DNA of 32,280 nucleotides from Saprospiraceae bacterium (lineage in GTDB: Bacteria > Bacteroidota > Bacteroidia > Chitinophagales > Saprospiraceae): positions 1-32,280 of the forward strand of contig JAHDHU010000028.1 in NCBI GenBank assembly GCA_020631135.1. Direction: 5' to 3'. Shown piece by piece: positions 1 to 9,300 of the stretch. A program made the translations under genes and the position numbers. How positions within the stretch are numbered: the stretch's first letter is position 1; the number at the start of each line of letters is the position of its first letter. The notes under the pieces were generated by a model. The model had not been told where the DNA came from and did not search any database. It saw nothing but the letters and a program-made list of their open reading frames with translations.

Positions 1-764
1 CGAATTTCTTCATTATAAATTCCATGGTGATCCAATCGATCAATTCTGACCTGACCGGAAGCGTGTATAATTTTTTGATCATCTAAAACAATACCTACAT
101 GAATTATTTTCCCTTCTTTATTCTCAAAAAATGCCAAATCGCCCAATTGAGCCTCTTCAACAAAAGCAACGACTTCTCCGAGCTTAACCTGATCGGAAGA
201 GTCCCGAGGTAAGTTTACCCCACACAATTTAAACACCACTTGAGTATAACCGCTGCAATCTATCCCAAAGGGACTTCTTCCACCCCATTGATAAGGTGCA
301 TACATAAATTTACGGATGATCTTGAGGAAAATCTCTTTGGTAATAATCGTTTCGGAAGGATTTATGGCTTGACCATAATAAACAAACTTTTTACCTGGAA
401 ATTTAAAAGAAATGCCGTCAAACTTAGGCAAATTAGAACCTAAGAGAATGGATTGTGATCTATTGTCAGAAAGTATCGCCTGTTCGGTTTCCAAAGCATA
501 TTGGATTTCTGTTCCAAAATCTTGATACTTCCTTTCAGTCAGTCTAATGATCTGCTTGGGATCGATCCAACCAACGTATGCATCCCAGCAACATTCGATG
601 TATAACCAATTTTTTCCTTTTTTGGAGATTAACTTGACCATCTCTCCAAAAAGCATCTGGCTTACCATTTCGGATCGGTCATCTGGTTTTTTCCTTATTG
701 GAGCGACACTTACCATGCATATCCCATAAGGATAGTTTTCGATATTTTTCTTTTTCTTAGCCAA
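1..764 (-). CDS. NlpC/P60 (C40) cell-wall endopeptidase, 3' end cut by window edge
   Basis: My reverse-strand translation gives 254 residues open to the window edge. Residues ~13-75 form an SH3-like region and the C-terminal half is an NlpC/P60 domain. The catalytic Cys is seen in GIDCSG (C170), the catalytic His in IHVGI (H222) and the third polar residue is H234 in IIHAS. Enzymes of this family cut gamma-D-glutamyl-diamino-acid bonds in peptidoglycan stem peptides. Family members are close to this length, so only a few residues are probably missing. No ATG lies upstream of the conserved YGIC segment. The best start is a TTG at 764-762 that gives MAKKKK, with AGAGG five bases before it; an ATG at 720 would remove the YGIC segment. 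No signal peptide is visible with this start. The gene is divergent from the PorP/SprF gene. Family assignment is firm; the start is inferred. Confidence 0.88.
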   Translation of the reverse strand, partial: MAKKKKNIENYPYGICMVSVAPIRKKPDDRSEMVSQMLFGEMVKLISKKGKNWLYIECCWDAYVGWIDPKQIIRLTERKYQDFGTEIQYALETEQAILSDNRSQSILLGSNLPKFDGISFKFPGKKFVYYGQAINPSETIITKEIFLKIIRKFMYAPYQWGGRSPFGIDCSGYTQVVFKLCGVNLPRDSSDQVKLGEVVAFVEEAQLGDLAFFENKEGKIIHVGIVLDDQKIIHASGQVRIDRLDHHGIYNEEI

Positions 765-830
765 AGCAACCTCTAAAATATCACATATCAAATAGGATAC
801 TTAACAAAAGCAAGCCAAAAAGAATATTAG

Positions 831-838
831 TATTTTTG
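831..838 (+). promoter_or_regulatory. Candidate Bacteroidota -7 box (TATTTTTG) for the PorP/SprF gene
   Basis: An exact match to TAnnTTTG ends four bases before the ATG at 843. In characterised Bacteroidota promoters transcription starts a few bases after this box, so the start would fall at or next to the ATG. I see no TTG-type -33 element at the usual spacing, which lowers confidence. Confidence 0.4.
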
Positions 839-842
839 CAAT

Positions 843-1904
843 ATGAGGAATTTGATTTGTTTGATGGCTTTTGGTCTAATGTTTTTGTGTTTGGAATTGA
901 AAGCACAGGATCCGCATTATTCACAATTTTATTCCAGTCCCTTAAACTTTAATCCTGCGATGGCAGGAACAGTCGATGGTACTTTCCGTATCAATACCAT
1001 TTATAGAGACCAGTGGACGTCTATACTTCAAGACCCCATGACTTCTTTTTCTTTAGGTGCTGATATTAAATTAACCCTCGATCAAGGAGGATTTAAAAAG
1101 AAACCAGACTTCCTTGGATTAGGGATCGTTTTCAATACAGATCGGATTAAAACCTTCGATCTCAATACGACCTCCGTTTCTTTGATGGGAGCATTTCATA
1201 AATCCCTTAGTGAAAGAAAGACTAGATATTTAGGCGGTGGATTTTTAATTGGTGTTGTGCAAAGAAATGTAAATTATGAAGATCTCGTTTTTCAGGACCA
1301 GTTTAACACCTTAGATGCATTCAATTTACCGACATCAGAAAACTTCCCAACCAATAATTTTGGATTCGTTGATCTCGCTGCTGGTTTAAATTATTTATCG
1401 AAAACTGATAGAGCGAAAATAAATTTTGGTGTTGCTTATTACCATTTTAACAGACCGAATATTTCTTTTTATCAAGATGATAATTGCGCCACATGTGGAG
1501 TAGAAACGGAAAACAGATTAAAAGCCCGAATGACGGCTTTTGCGAGTGCTACCCTAGACATAAATCCAAGCTTTGGATTATCGCCACGGCTTCTGATCCA
1601 AGCTCAAGATCAGTTTAAAGAAGCAACGATAGGAAATAATTTCATTTTTAAATTCCCAACTAATCCAGGCAACGCGATTCATTTTGGAACATGGGTAAGG
1701 GTTGTTGACAACCATGACAATTTCGGGATAGAATCCATTATTTTGATGGCTGGAATAGAAAAGAAAAACATTTTGATAGGTTTAAGTTATGACCATGCCC
1801 TCAATGATTTGATTCAAGATAGACTGGGAATGAATTCTTTTGAATTGTCTTTGACTTATATAGGAGAACATGATAATAGTTTTGATACCTGCCCGAAGTT
1901 TTAG
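843..1904 (+). CDS. PorP/SprF family type IX secretion outer-membrane protein
   Basis: This 353-residue protein has a signal peptide (residues 1-21, ending LELKAQ). The family hallmark DPHYSQFYSSPLNFNPAMAG follows at once. Alternating beta-strand-like segments continue to a C-terminal Phe, as in outer-membrane barrels. PorP/SprF proteins are outer-membrane partners of the type IX secretion system, often dedicated to one type B (CHU_C) cargo. Normally such genes sit beside their cargo gene, but here the neighbours are a divergent peptidase and convergent glycosyltransferases, so its client cannot be read from context. Its TAG stop overlaps the convergent glycosyltransferase stop by four bases. 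Family assignment is strong; its specific role is inferred. Confidence 0.93.
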   Translation: MRNLICLMAFGLMFLCLELKAQDPHYSQFYSSPLNFNPAMAGTVDGTFRINTIYRDQWTSILQDPMTSFSLGADIKLTLDQGGFKKKPDFLGLGIVFNTDRIKTFDLNTTSVSLMGAFHKSLSERKTRYLGGGFLIGVVQRNVNYEDLVFQDQFNTLDAFNLPTSENFPTNNFGFVDLAAGLNYLSKTDRAKINFGVAYYHFNRPNISFYQDDNCATCGVETENRLKARMTAFASATLDINPSFGLSPRLLIQAQDQFKEATIGNNFIFKFPTNPGNAIHFGTWVRVVDNHDNFGIESIILMAGIEKKNILIGLSYDHALNDLIQDRLGMNSFELSLTYIGEHDNSFDTCPKF

Positions 1905-3052
1905 GTTTCATATAAACCCAAAAGTGGCTTAATCGCTTGTTCCCAAGTATATCTGCTTCTTACAAAATCCAAAGCTTTTGATCTAAGTTTTCGGTAAAAC
2001 AAAGCATCATTTTGTAAATGTTTAATGTGCTTAACAAAATCATCCGGATTATCTGCTAATAAAATTTCAACCCCGTCTTTCGCGCCTATGGCATTATTTA
2101 CCAAACTAGTTGTAACTACGGGAATACCCATGGCCATCGCCTCTAAAATTTTATTCTGTTGCCCTATTCCTGAAAACAATGGCGCAACAAAAATTTTTAC
2201 AGAGGCATAAACAGTCCTTATGTCTTCTACCCAAGATTTTACTTCGATTTCTTCATTTTCTAACGCCAATATTGAATTATCTGGTCTTGCACCAGCAAAC
2301 AATACTTTTGTTCCTTGATCTAAGCGAGGACAAATTTGTTGATGGATAAATTCAACTGCTCTGATGTTTGGATAGTATCCCAGATTTCCGACAAAGCCGA
2401 TATCAAATTCCTGAGCTTTGGTTTGTGGATAAAAATATTCCAAATCTATGCCGTTTGATAATATCTCCACTCGTTGCTTTTCCGCTATCTCCAAGAAGTC
2501 ACGATCCTGTTTTGAAATAATAAAGTGCCTATCAAATTCAGCAAAAACACTGGCTTCGTACTTTACTGTTTTCTTGTGTTCCCATCCATAAAACCATGAT
2601 TCTAATCCATTGCTGTTTTGCATTCTTTTGAATGCTCCTTGACTCAAGGCATCCATATAATCCAAACTCTTATAGATATCACTCTGACGAATGTAATCAG
2701 CCATCCTAATCAAATGGCAATGAATAAAATTTGGTTTTTCTTTCTTTACAATTTCATCAATTTTATGCTGAACTGTGCGACTATAGAAAAATGCGTTTTG
2801 AAAAGGTTTTCCATTAAAGAAAGATAAAATCAAAGATAAAGTCCGCTGCCATTTCGAAATTTTTAGAAGGTAATGCTTAGAAACGTGTTCTAAGACCTGG
2901 GCTTGATTTTCTTGAGAAGGTTGAGCATCACACAGACTGATTAATATGATTTCATGCCTTTTGTTTAGCTCTTGCAATTGATAGAAAATTCGCAATTTAT
3001 CTCCTTTCTCTAAAGGATAAGGAAACCGAGATGTCAAGACAAGGATCTTCAA
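1901..3052 (-). CDS. GT4-type glycosyltransferase (second gene of pair)
   Basis: The 383-residue protein has a GT-B fold pattern. The N-terminal acceptor half starts MKILVLTSRFPYPLEKGDK. The C-terminal half carries FVGNLGYYPN, a FAGARPD strand, and the donor-binding segment NKILEAMAMGIPVVTT (about residues 300-318) with its conserved Glu. GT4 enzymes transfer a sugar from a nucleotide-sugar to a glycan or lipid acceptor at the cytoplasmic face; the substrate cannot be told. The start is a TTG at 3052-3050, since no ATG precedes the conserved MKILVL strand. It lies ten bases after the stop of the upstream paralogue, so the two are very likely cotranscribed. It resembles the sugar-transferase family linked to exopolysaccharide systems, but no other polysaccharide genes are in view. 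Confidence 0.87.
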   Translation of the reverse strand: MKILVLTSRFPYPLEKGDKLRIFYQLQELNKRHEIILISLCDAQPSQENQAQVLEHVSKHYLLKISKWQRTLSLILSFFNGKPFQNAFFYSRTVQHKIDEIVKKEKPNFIHCHLIRMADYIRQSDIYKSLDYMDALSQGAFKRMQNSNGLESWFYGWEHKKTVKYEASVFAEFDRHFIISKQDRDFLEIAEKQRVEILSNGIDLEYFYPQTKAQEFDIGFVGNLGYYPNIRAVEFIHQQICPRLDQGTKVLFAGARPDNSILALENEEIEVKSWVEDIRTVYASVKIFVAPLFSGIGQQNKILEAMAMGIPVVTTSLVNNAIGAKDGVEILLADNPDDFVKHIKHLQNDALFYRKLRSKALDFVRSRYTWEQAIKPLLGLYET

Positions 3053-3062
3053 TATATAAAAT

Positions 3063-4283
3063 CTAATTAGAAATTGACTTTGGATAGAGTTTTAGCAATT
3101 GTTGATATTTATTCAATAGAATTTTGGCATTGGAATGACTGTCATATTGATCCTTTACAAATTCATTCGCCGACACTCCTAATTGATCGCGCAAACCTTT
3201 GTTTTTTAATAATCTGATAATCGCATTCGCGAATGCGGAAGAATCATTGGCTACCAACAAATGCTCTTCATTCTTAGCTTCGATACCTTCTAATCCAATA
3301 CTGGTCGTAACGATAGACTTTCTTAGAGCCATGGCTTCCAAAATCTTCACCCTAGTACCTGATCCTGAAAACAATGGAACAATCATCAGTTTAGCGTCTT
3401 GCATAAACTCTATGGCATCATCGACTTCTCCATGAATTTTTACATTTGGCTTATTGATTGAAGTCAAACTACTAGAACTATTTCTTCCAGCAACATGGAG
3501 TTTGGCATCTGGTAGCTCATTATTGATTAAAGGCAATACTTCTTTCACAAACCATTCGACACCTTCTACATTTGGCTTCCAGTCCATCGATCCGATAAAT
3601 CCTATATCGTGGACAGTGTTATTTTCAAGCTTATTATACTTATTTAGTGGTAACCCAATTGGAGATGACATCGCTCCATTTTTATAACCCAGTTTTTTAA
3701 ACTCTTTCAAGTCTCTTTCCGAAACGGTAACCAAATAATCATAATCGTTTAAATGTTTTAACTCGTAATTTTCGAGCTTCTGAGTCAAATGACGGAGGTA
3801 AACTTTTTTGGGCAAAAAACTGGTGTTATCAGTAATTCGCTTCCAAATTTCTGACTCGATATTGTGTGCCCGCATCGATATGATTGCATTGCTATACTGC
3901 TTAATCGTTTCTATGTATGGTGTAAGATATAATGTCTCTAACTGTATAACATCAAATTCGTGCCTTTGTAATATTTCGATTAATTTCTGATTGTAACTAG
4001 AAGATATGTACCGATCTATGTGAAACGAATCAGAGCTAAATATGTTTTTAAATGCTTGCCAAGCATTCATTGAATTATCCCAATTTACGGTAAATATATT
4101 TTCATATTGATCATAATCAGCAGGTAGCGTTTTTAGATCGGTATGATGTTTAGTCGTGTTCATCGCGAGTAAACTCATTTGGCATCCTAACTCATTTAGG
4201 GCTTTACTCATTGAACTCACAGCAATGGATTCTCCATCTTTTAAGGGATACGGAAACTTTTTGCACAGTTGAAGAATTCTCAT
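3063..4283 (-). CDS. GT4-type glycosyltransferase (first gene of pair)
   Basis: The 406-residue GT-B protein is a distant paralogue of its downstream neighbour. Both start with a strand followed by FPYPL and a basic/acidic-Gly turn (CKKFPYPLKDGES here), and both have the donor-site motif, here SGTRVKILEAMALRKSIVTT (about residues 305-325), after IGSMDWKPN and HVAGRNS. I chose the ATG at 4283 (MRILQLCKKFPYP) over a TTG at 4298, because the -7 box at 4303-4310 would put the transcript start near 4299 and the conserved first strand begins at MRIL. It should act in cytoplasmic glycan assembly, with unknown donor and acceptor. The pair probably catalyses successive steps, which is inference from adjacency. 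Confidence 0.87.
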   Translation of the reverse strand: MRILQLCKKFPYPLKDGESIAVSSMSKALNELGCQMSLLAMNTTKHHTDLKTLPADYDQYENIFTVNWDNSMNAWQAFKNIFSSDSFHIDRYISSSYNQKLIEILQRHEFDVIQLETLYLTPYIETIKQYSNAIISMRAHNIESEIWKRITDNTSFLPKKVYLRHLTQKLENYELKHLNDYDYLVTVSERDLKEFKKLGYKNGAMSSPIGLPLNKYNKLENNTVHDIGFIGSMDWKPNVEGVEWFVKEVLPLINNELPDAKLHVAGRNSSSSLTSINKPNVKIHGEVDDAIEFMQDAKLMIVPLFSGSGTRVKILEAMALRKSIVTTSIGLEGIEAKNEEHLLVANDSSAFANAIIRLLKNKGLRDQLGVSANEFVKDQYDSHSNAKILLNKYQQLLKLYPKSISN

Positions 4284-4302
4284 TTTATATATGACCAATA
4301 AC

Positions 4303-4310
4303 CAAATGTA
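4303..4310 (-). promoter_or_regulatory. Candidate -7 box (TACATTTG on minus) for the glycosyltransferase pair
   Basis: An exact TAnnTTTG match on the minus strand lies about 20 bases before the ATG at 4283, giving a predicted leader of roughly 15 bases. No clear -33 TTG is present. Confidence 0.4.
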
Positions 4311-4402
4311 AATTATGGGATTTACGGCTTGCGAATTTAAAATTTTGTCACAAGAGCGTAAAATAAACTACTCTTTTAAATGCACTAATTGAGCCAATTA
4401 TC

Positions 4403-4410
4403 TAGTTTTG
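4403..4410 (+). promoter_or_regulatory. Candidate -7 box (TAGTTTTG) for lolD
   Basis: An exact TAnnTTTG match ends three bases before the lolD ATG at 4414. Predicted transcription would begin at or beside the start codon. No -33 TTG is seen at 19-21 bases upstream. Confidence 0.4.
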
Positions 4411-4413
4411 AGT

Positions 4414-5076
4414 ATGCTAAGCGCGAAAAACATCCAGAAGTCTTATGAAGACATCAAGGTTCTTAAAGGTGTAGATATTGACATAGCGAAAGGTGAATTT
4501 GTTAGTATAGTGGGAAAGTCTGGAAGCGGCAAAAGCACCTTACTTCATATCTTAGGTTCTCTCGATCCTCCTGATGAAGGAAAAGTGATTATCAACAACA
4601 CTGATTTATTTTCATTAAAGGAAAAGGAATTGGCTTCTTTTCGAAACAAGTTTATTGGTTTTGTTTTTCAATTTCACCATTTGCTCGCAGAATTTTCTGC
4701 TATCGAAAATGTAATGATACCCGGTTTAATCAGGGTACAAAAAAAATCTGAAATCGAATCTAAAGCTAAAGATTTGTTAGACTACCTAGGCTTGTCAGAT
4801 CGGATGACCCATAAGCCTTCGCAACTCTCTGGGGGAGAACAACAACGTGTCGCTATAGCCCGCGCACTGATTAATGATCCACTAATTGTTTTTGCCGATG
4901 AGCCTACAGGCAATTTGGATAACAATACCTCTGACGAATTGCACGACTTATTTTTTAAGCTTCGCAAAGATTTGGATCAAAGTTTCGTTATCGTAACTCA
5001 CAATATGGATCTGGCCAAACTGAGTGATCGCAGTTTAGAAATGGTGAATGGAACAATTATCAATCAAAATAATTAA
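4414..5076 (+). CDS. lolD: LolD-type ABC transporter ATPase (lipoprotein release)
   Basis: The 220-residue protein is a complete ABC ATPase. It shows Walker [10 protein letters not shown] (34-42), Q-loop Q86, signature LSGGEQQ (138-144), Walker B LIVFADE (157-163) and switch His H196. The Q-loop follow-on [17 protein letters not shown] is characteristic of LolD rather than of general MacB/FtsE ATPases. LolD powers extraction of outer-membrane lipoproteins from the inner membrane together with LolC/E-type permeases, none of which are in this window. I chose the ATG at 4414; a TTG six bases upstream lies inside the -7 box. It is divergent from the glycosyltransferases and convergent with the desaturase, so it appears to be a single-gene transcript. 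MacB-family ATPases are the main alternative. Confidence 0.88.
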   Translation: MLSAKNIQKSYEDIKVLKGVDIDIAKGEFVSIVGKSGSGKSTLLHILGSLDPPDEGKVIINNTDLFSLKEKELASFRNKFIGFVFQFHHLLAEFSAIENVMIPGLIRVQKKSEIESKAKDLLDYLGLSDRMTHKPSQLSGGEQQRVAIARALINDPLIVFADEPTGNLDNNTSDELHDLFFKLRKDLDQSFVIVTHNMDLAKLSDRSLEMVNGTIINQNN

Positions 5077-5087
5077 CAAGACGCTTA

Positions 5088-6212
5088 TTAAACTGCTCTT
5101 CCGCCAAAGAGTTTTAATTGTTTGATATGTGAATTTAATGCACCAAAATAGGTCGGATGATTATTGTAAGGTAATCCGTATTCTTTAGCTGTTTGCTCAA
5201 CAATTGGTGCAATATGTTTATAATGAACATGACAAATATTGGTAAATAGATGATGTTCTACCTGGAAGTTAAGTCCACCACAGATATAATTTAGAAAGTC
5301 ATTTTTGCAGGCAAAATTAGCGGTTGTATACAATTGATGTGCCGCCCAAGAATGATCGATACGACCGGTATCATCAGGTTTTGGAAAATTGGTGCCCTCT
5401 ATAACGTGCGCTAATTGAAAAATTAAAGCAAGCGTCAAACCTTCGACCATATGCATGGCAATAAATCCGATGACAAAATACTGCCATGAAATGTCCATAA
5501 CCATAAAAGGTATAGCAACAAATACGGTATAATAAACCAGCTTGTAAGCCACCATTCTTAAAAACTCTAAAACTGGCTTTTCCGCTTTCGCTTTACCGTT
5601 GACCTTTGGATGAAAGTATTCTGCATAGTCACGCGCAAAAACCCAAAAAAATGAAGTTAAAGCATATATGAAAAATATGTAAATGTGTTGAAACCTATGA
5701 ATCCACCAAAGATCTTGATGTGGGTTTAATCTAATTAAAGGAATTTGATCTATATCCGCATCGTAATCAACAATATTGGTGTACGAATGATGCATGCCAT
5801 TGTGAGAACACTTCCACATAAAATCGTTGGCTCCGATAAGGTTAAAACTTGTGCCGATAAACTTATTCCATTTAGTAGTCTTCGCATAGGCTCCATGTAT
5901 GGCATCATGCGCAATATTTAAACCAATCAAAGCGGTAAAAAAACCATGAACCATGGCTATCACTAACAAAACACCTGGACTAAATCGGTTTGACAAAAGC
6001 AAGAAATAGGTAAGAGCGAAAATAGATAATATCAACAAACTCTTGAAAACCATTCGACCATTGTAATGCTTCGAAATACCTTTTTCTTCAAAATATTGAT
6101 TGACCCTACGTATCAATTCTGGATAGAATTCTGCTTGATCCTTGCGATTAAACTTAATATTGGGTTTGTCGTCCAATAAAGAGTAAACATTACTTACTTC
6201 TGGATTTTTCAT
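5088..6212 (-). CDS. Membrane fatty acid desaturase, front-end type histidine boxes
   Basis: The 374-residue integral membrane protein has the three histidine boxes of di-iron acyl desaturases: HDAIH (102-106), HNGMHH (137-142) and QVEHH (317-321). Hydrophobic spans lie at about 55-75, 80-100, 178-192 and 226-265. Gln in the third box is typical of front-end (delta-5/delta-6, linoleoyl-CoA-like) desaturases, and the region between boxes one and two (WKCSHNGMHHSYTN) fits that family. No cytochrome b5 domain is fused, so electrons must come from a separate ferredoxin or cytochrome. It introduces a double bond into acyl chains and probably tunes membrane fluidity; regiospecificity cannot be read from sequence. 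A -7 box lies upstream at 6247-6254. Confidence 0.92.
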   Translation of the reverse strand: MKNPEVSNVYSLLDDKPNIKFNRKDQAEFYPELIRRVNQYFEEKGISKHYNGRMVFKSLLILSIFALTYFLLLSNRFSPGVLLVIAMVHGFFTALIGLNIAHDAIHGAYAKTTKWNKFIGTSFNLIGANDFMWKCSHNGMHHSYTNIVDYDADIDQIPLIRLNPHQDLWWIHRFQHIYIFFIYALTSFFWVFARDYAEYFHPKVNGKAKAEKPVLEFLRMVAYKLVYYTVFVAIPFMVMDISWQYFVIGFIAMHMVEGLTLALIFQLAHVIEGTNFPKPDDTGRIDHSWAAHQLYTTANFACKNDFLNYICGGLNFQVEHHLFTNICHVHYKHIAPIVEQTAKEYGLPYNNHPTYFGALNSHIKQLKLFGGRAV

Positions 6213-6246
6213 GCATAGAGACTTTATGAAACCTTTTGACTCTACT

Positions 6247-6254
6247 CAAAGATA
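6247..6254 (-). promoter_or_regulatory. Candidate -7 box (TATCTTTG on minus) for the desaturase
   Basis: An exact TAnnTTTG match on the minus strand sits 34 bases before the ATG at 6212, predicting a leader of about 30 bases. No -33 TTG is evident at standard spacing. Confidence 0.4.
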
Positions 6255-6300
6255 ATCTTTTACTTGTCGAGCATAAGAAGTTTTAGACAGAATACTTTAG

Positions 6301-6335
6301 TTCAAAAATAAAAACCCCGACAAAATGCCGGGGTT
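6301..6335 (-). terminator. Intrinsic terminator of the giant adhesin gene
   Basis: On the minus strand, AACCCCG (6335-6329) pairs perfectly with CGGGGTT (6319-6313) around a nine-base loop, and TTTATTTTT follows directly. It lies about 25 bases past the adhesin stop. The orientation of the T-run assigns it to the minus-strand gene and insulates the downstream desaturase. Confidence 0.85.
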
Positions 6336-6358
6336 CGATTTTTCATACTCTTTAAATA

Positions 6359-9300
6359 CTATCGTATAGAAATCATTTTTCGTGTTGCACTATTTTGCGC
6401 AGTTTCTATGGTGTAATAAAGAACACCTGAAGCATTTAGCTTTCGCGAATCGACTACTAGTTGATTCTGACCTTTGCTGAAACTATCTTCTTTGCTAAAA
6501 ACTACCCTTCCAGTGGCATCATAAATACTGATTTTCACTACGTCATCCTGTGGAATCACAAATCCGATTGTGGTTTGATCCCTAAATGGATTTGGAATAT
6601 TCTGGTATACTTCAAATGCAAAATTTTCACTTGAAGAATTTCTAATTACAATATCAAGCTCTTGATATGACTTATTGTACGCCTCAGATTTAGTGATTGC
6701 AGAACCTACAGTCAAATGGCCTTCCTCTTGCTTACTATTCGTACCAAGCAAGATAGAAAAGAGCACCTCATCTTTATCAAAAGTTTTACCTTTCTCATCA
6801 AACCAACTCATAGAAATCAAGCCTTTTTGACTTGGATTTATGTTGGCAGATGTAACATCTAATGCTCCAGCTTCGAAATCTACAAAATGGTATTCCTCAC
6901 CAAACGCGAAAGTTGTTTGAAATCCAACTAAAGTTTCAAAATTATTGGCACTGATATCGATACGTTGAATTTTATCAGACTCTTGAGAATAACTAGTAAG
7001 TAGTTCTAAAACATCAGAAGATCTGTTTGTAGTTACTACTGAATTTACATTCGCGGAAGCGGAATTATTTACATCTCCGATTTTAACCGCAACAAAATTA
7101 TTGTCATAACTAGAGCTCAAGAATGGAGTTATTTCGATGACTTCTACAATAGGCCAAGGATTCGAAATATTGGGAAACTGTTGAGCTGCGTCAACAAATC
7201 TCCAACTATCATTGTTTGGCAATTCTGTGTAAACACCCAAAATTAACTTTCTCAATTCTATCAAATCTATGGCAGAAATATGGCCACTACTATTGACATC
7301 AGAAGCAATCAATTTGTATGGCGAATCCAAAGATTGTGTATTTAATAAATGCTTCTGTATGAGGACTAAATCAAGGGTTGATACTCCGTTCATATAATCA
7401 ACATCCTTTATTGCGCTGATCTTATAATTGTCATTTACTATCGCTGGCTCAAAGGCATATTCGCCATTTTGAGTAGCCTGGTAATCAAATATCTCTTGTG
7501 AAACATTGAATAATTCTACTTCGACATCATCCACCATTTCATTGGTTTCAGTAAAGATCTCACCTGCAATTCTCACAGACTGGACGCAACCGTTATTATT
7601 GTCTTGGATAATAATTTCAACAATACAGAAATCACTATTTCCACTATCATCAGTATAATAAACTTGTATTAGTTGTGATCCCAAATCACTACAATTGAAG
7701 CTCATGTTGGTCGAACCGTCGGCAAAAGTCATGGTCAAATCATCATCACAATTATCAGTACTTCCTAAATCAAAATCACTTGCCCAAATTTCGGTTGTAT
7801 TTGTACTTTCTTCCAATACCTTTACGACACTTCCGATACAATAAGGAACCGGCGCCACTCTATCTACGACATTTACGTTTTGCACAACCGTACCTTCATT
7901 ACCACACATATCTTCAACCAACCAATGGACTTGGTAAGTACCTTCTTGCCATGTCTGGGTGAAATTATTATTGCTTCCTGCAGGAATGTAATTTGCTCCT
8001 CCATTTAAACTATAGAAGTACGAAAGATTACCACAATTGTCGTTTCCATCTATCGAGACCGTGCCGTTTACACTACATCCAGTTTTAGAAGTAATTTCTA
8101 GAGTCACGGGATTAGCTATCGGGTTTGGACTTGTATTATCGTTGATTTTAATAACCTGTACATGGATCCAACTGCCTCCTGCATTTGGATTAGCCGAATC
8201 ATATTGACACCAGTCTACCAAAGTCCAAGTTCTCAAAATTTTGAAGCATGCATCATCAACAAAATTAAATACTTGATCCTTGTAGGTGAATGCAACTTGG
8301 CTACAACTTGAGTTACTAAAGCTTGGATAACCTAAATTATCTGGATGGGTATCAGCTCCATTACAGCCTATTAGATTTTCTCTATCCTGTGGCCAATTAA
8401 TATCTGACAGATTGAAATCATCTGCATTGTTCATCACAATTACCTGAGCGCAAGTTTCAACGATTTGACCAGAATTTACGTTGATGATATTCCACTTTTT
8501 AGAAATTTGATAATTTCCACAATCATCTGGTGTAGATCTAGTGTTTTCAACTTGATTTATACTAAATATATTATTACAAATTTGCGAGCCAGTAATGTAA
8601 CTAGGTTCACCTTCATCCGGATCCGCATTGAAATCACATTGGTGTGTTCTTACAACGTAAGAATCTGGACAAATAAATTGAGCCATAGAAATGTCTTCGA
8701 CCCAAACGCTGATTTGACAAACATTCCATTTATCCGAAACTGATACCGTCAAGCCTGCATCATTACATGGAATTACTACATCTATTGTATTTCCAAAGAT
8801 ACCATCACCATTGGCATCATCTACCACAATCAACTCAACATCAACATATGACCCGATATCATTACAGCAGAATCTTAATTGCTCGAAATATTGTGCTCCA
8901 TCGAAAGTACCAAACAAGGTATTTCCAGTTGATATACAAGAATTAGAACCTAATCTTCTCGCACCAAATTGAATTGGACCACCGCAATAATCGAATGATT
9001 CGTCATCAAAAGAACCCGCATTTATTGTTGCCCAACCATCTGGTCCCACAGTTACTACAGTGTGCTCATCACAAACTGGATTTGGAGCTACATCATCTAT
9101 TACAAAAACTTCTGTCGTACAATCTCTGACTACTCCACATTCATCAGTAAACACATATTTTACCCAAGTACAACCTTCTGGTAAATTTGGTATTTGATAG
9201 AAGTAGTCTCCGTTTCCAAGATCTATTTTAAACACTCCTGAGTCGGTAAACACAGACCCCGGAGGAGGATTTCCGTCTTGATCGGCAACTTTAATAAATA

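Noticed and set aside
1901-4283. Capsule or exopolysaccharide gene cluster
   Set aside because: Only two glycosyltransferases are present, without flippase, polymerase, export or sugar-nucleotide genes.
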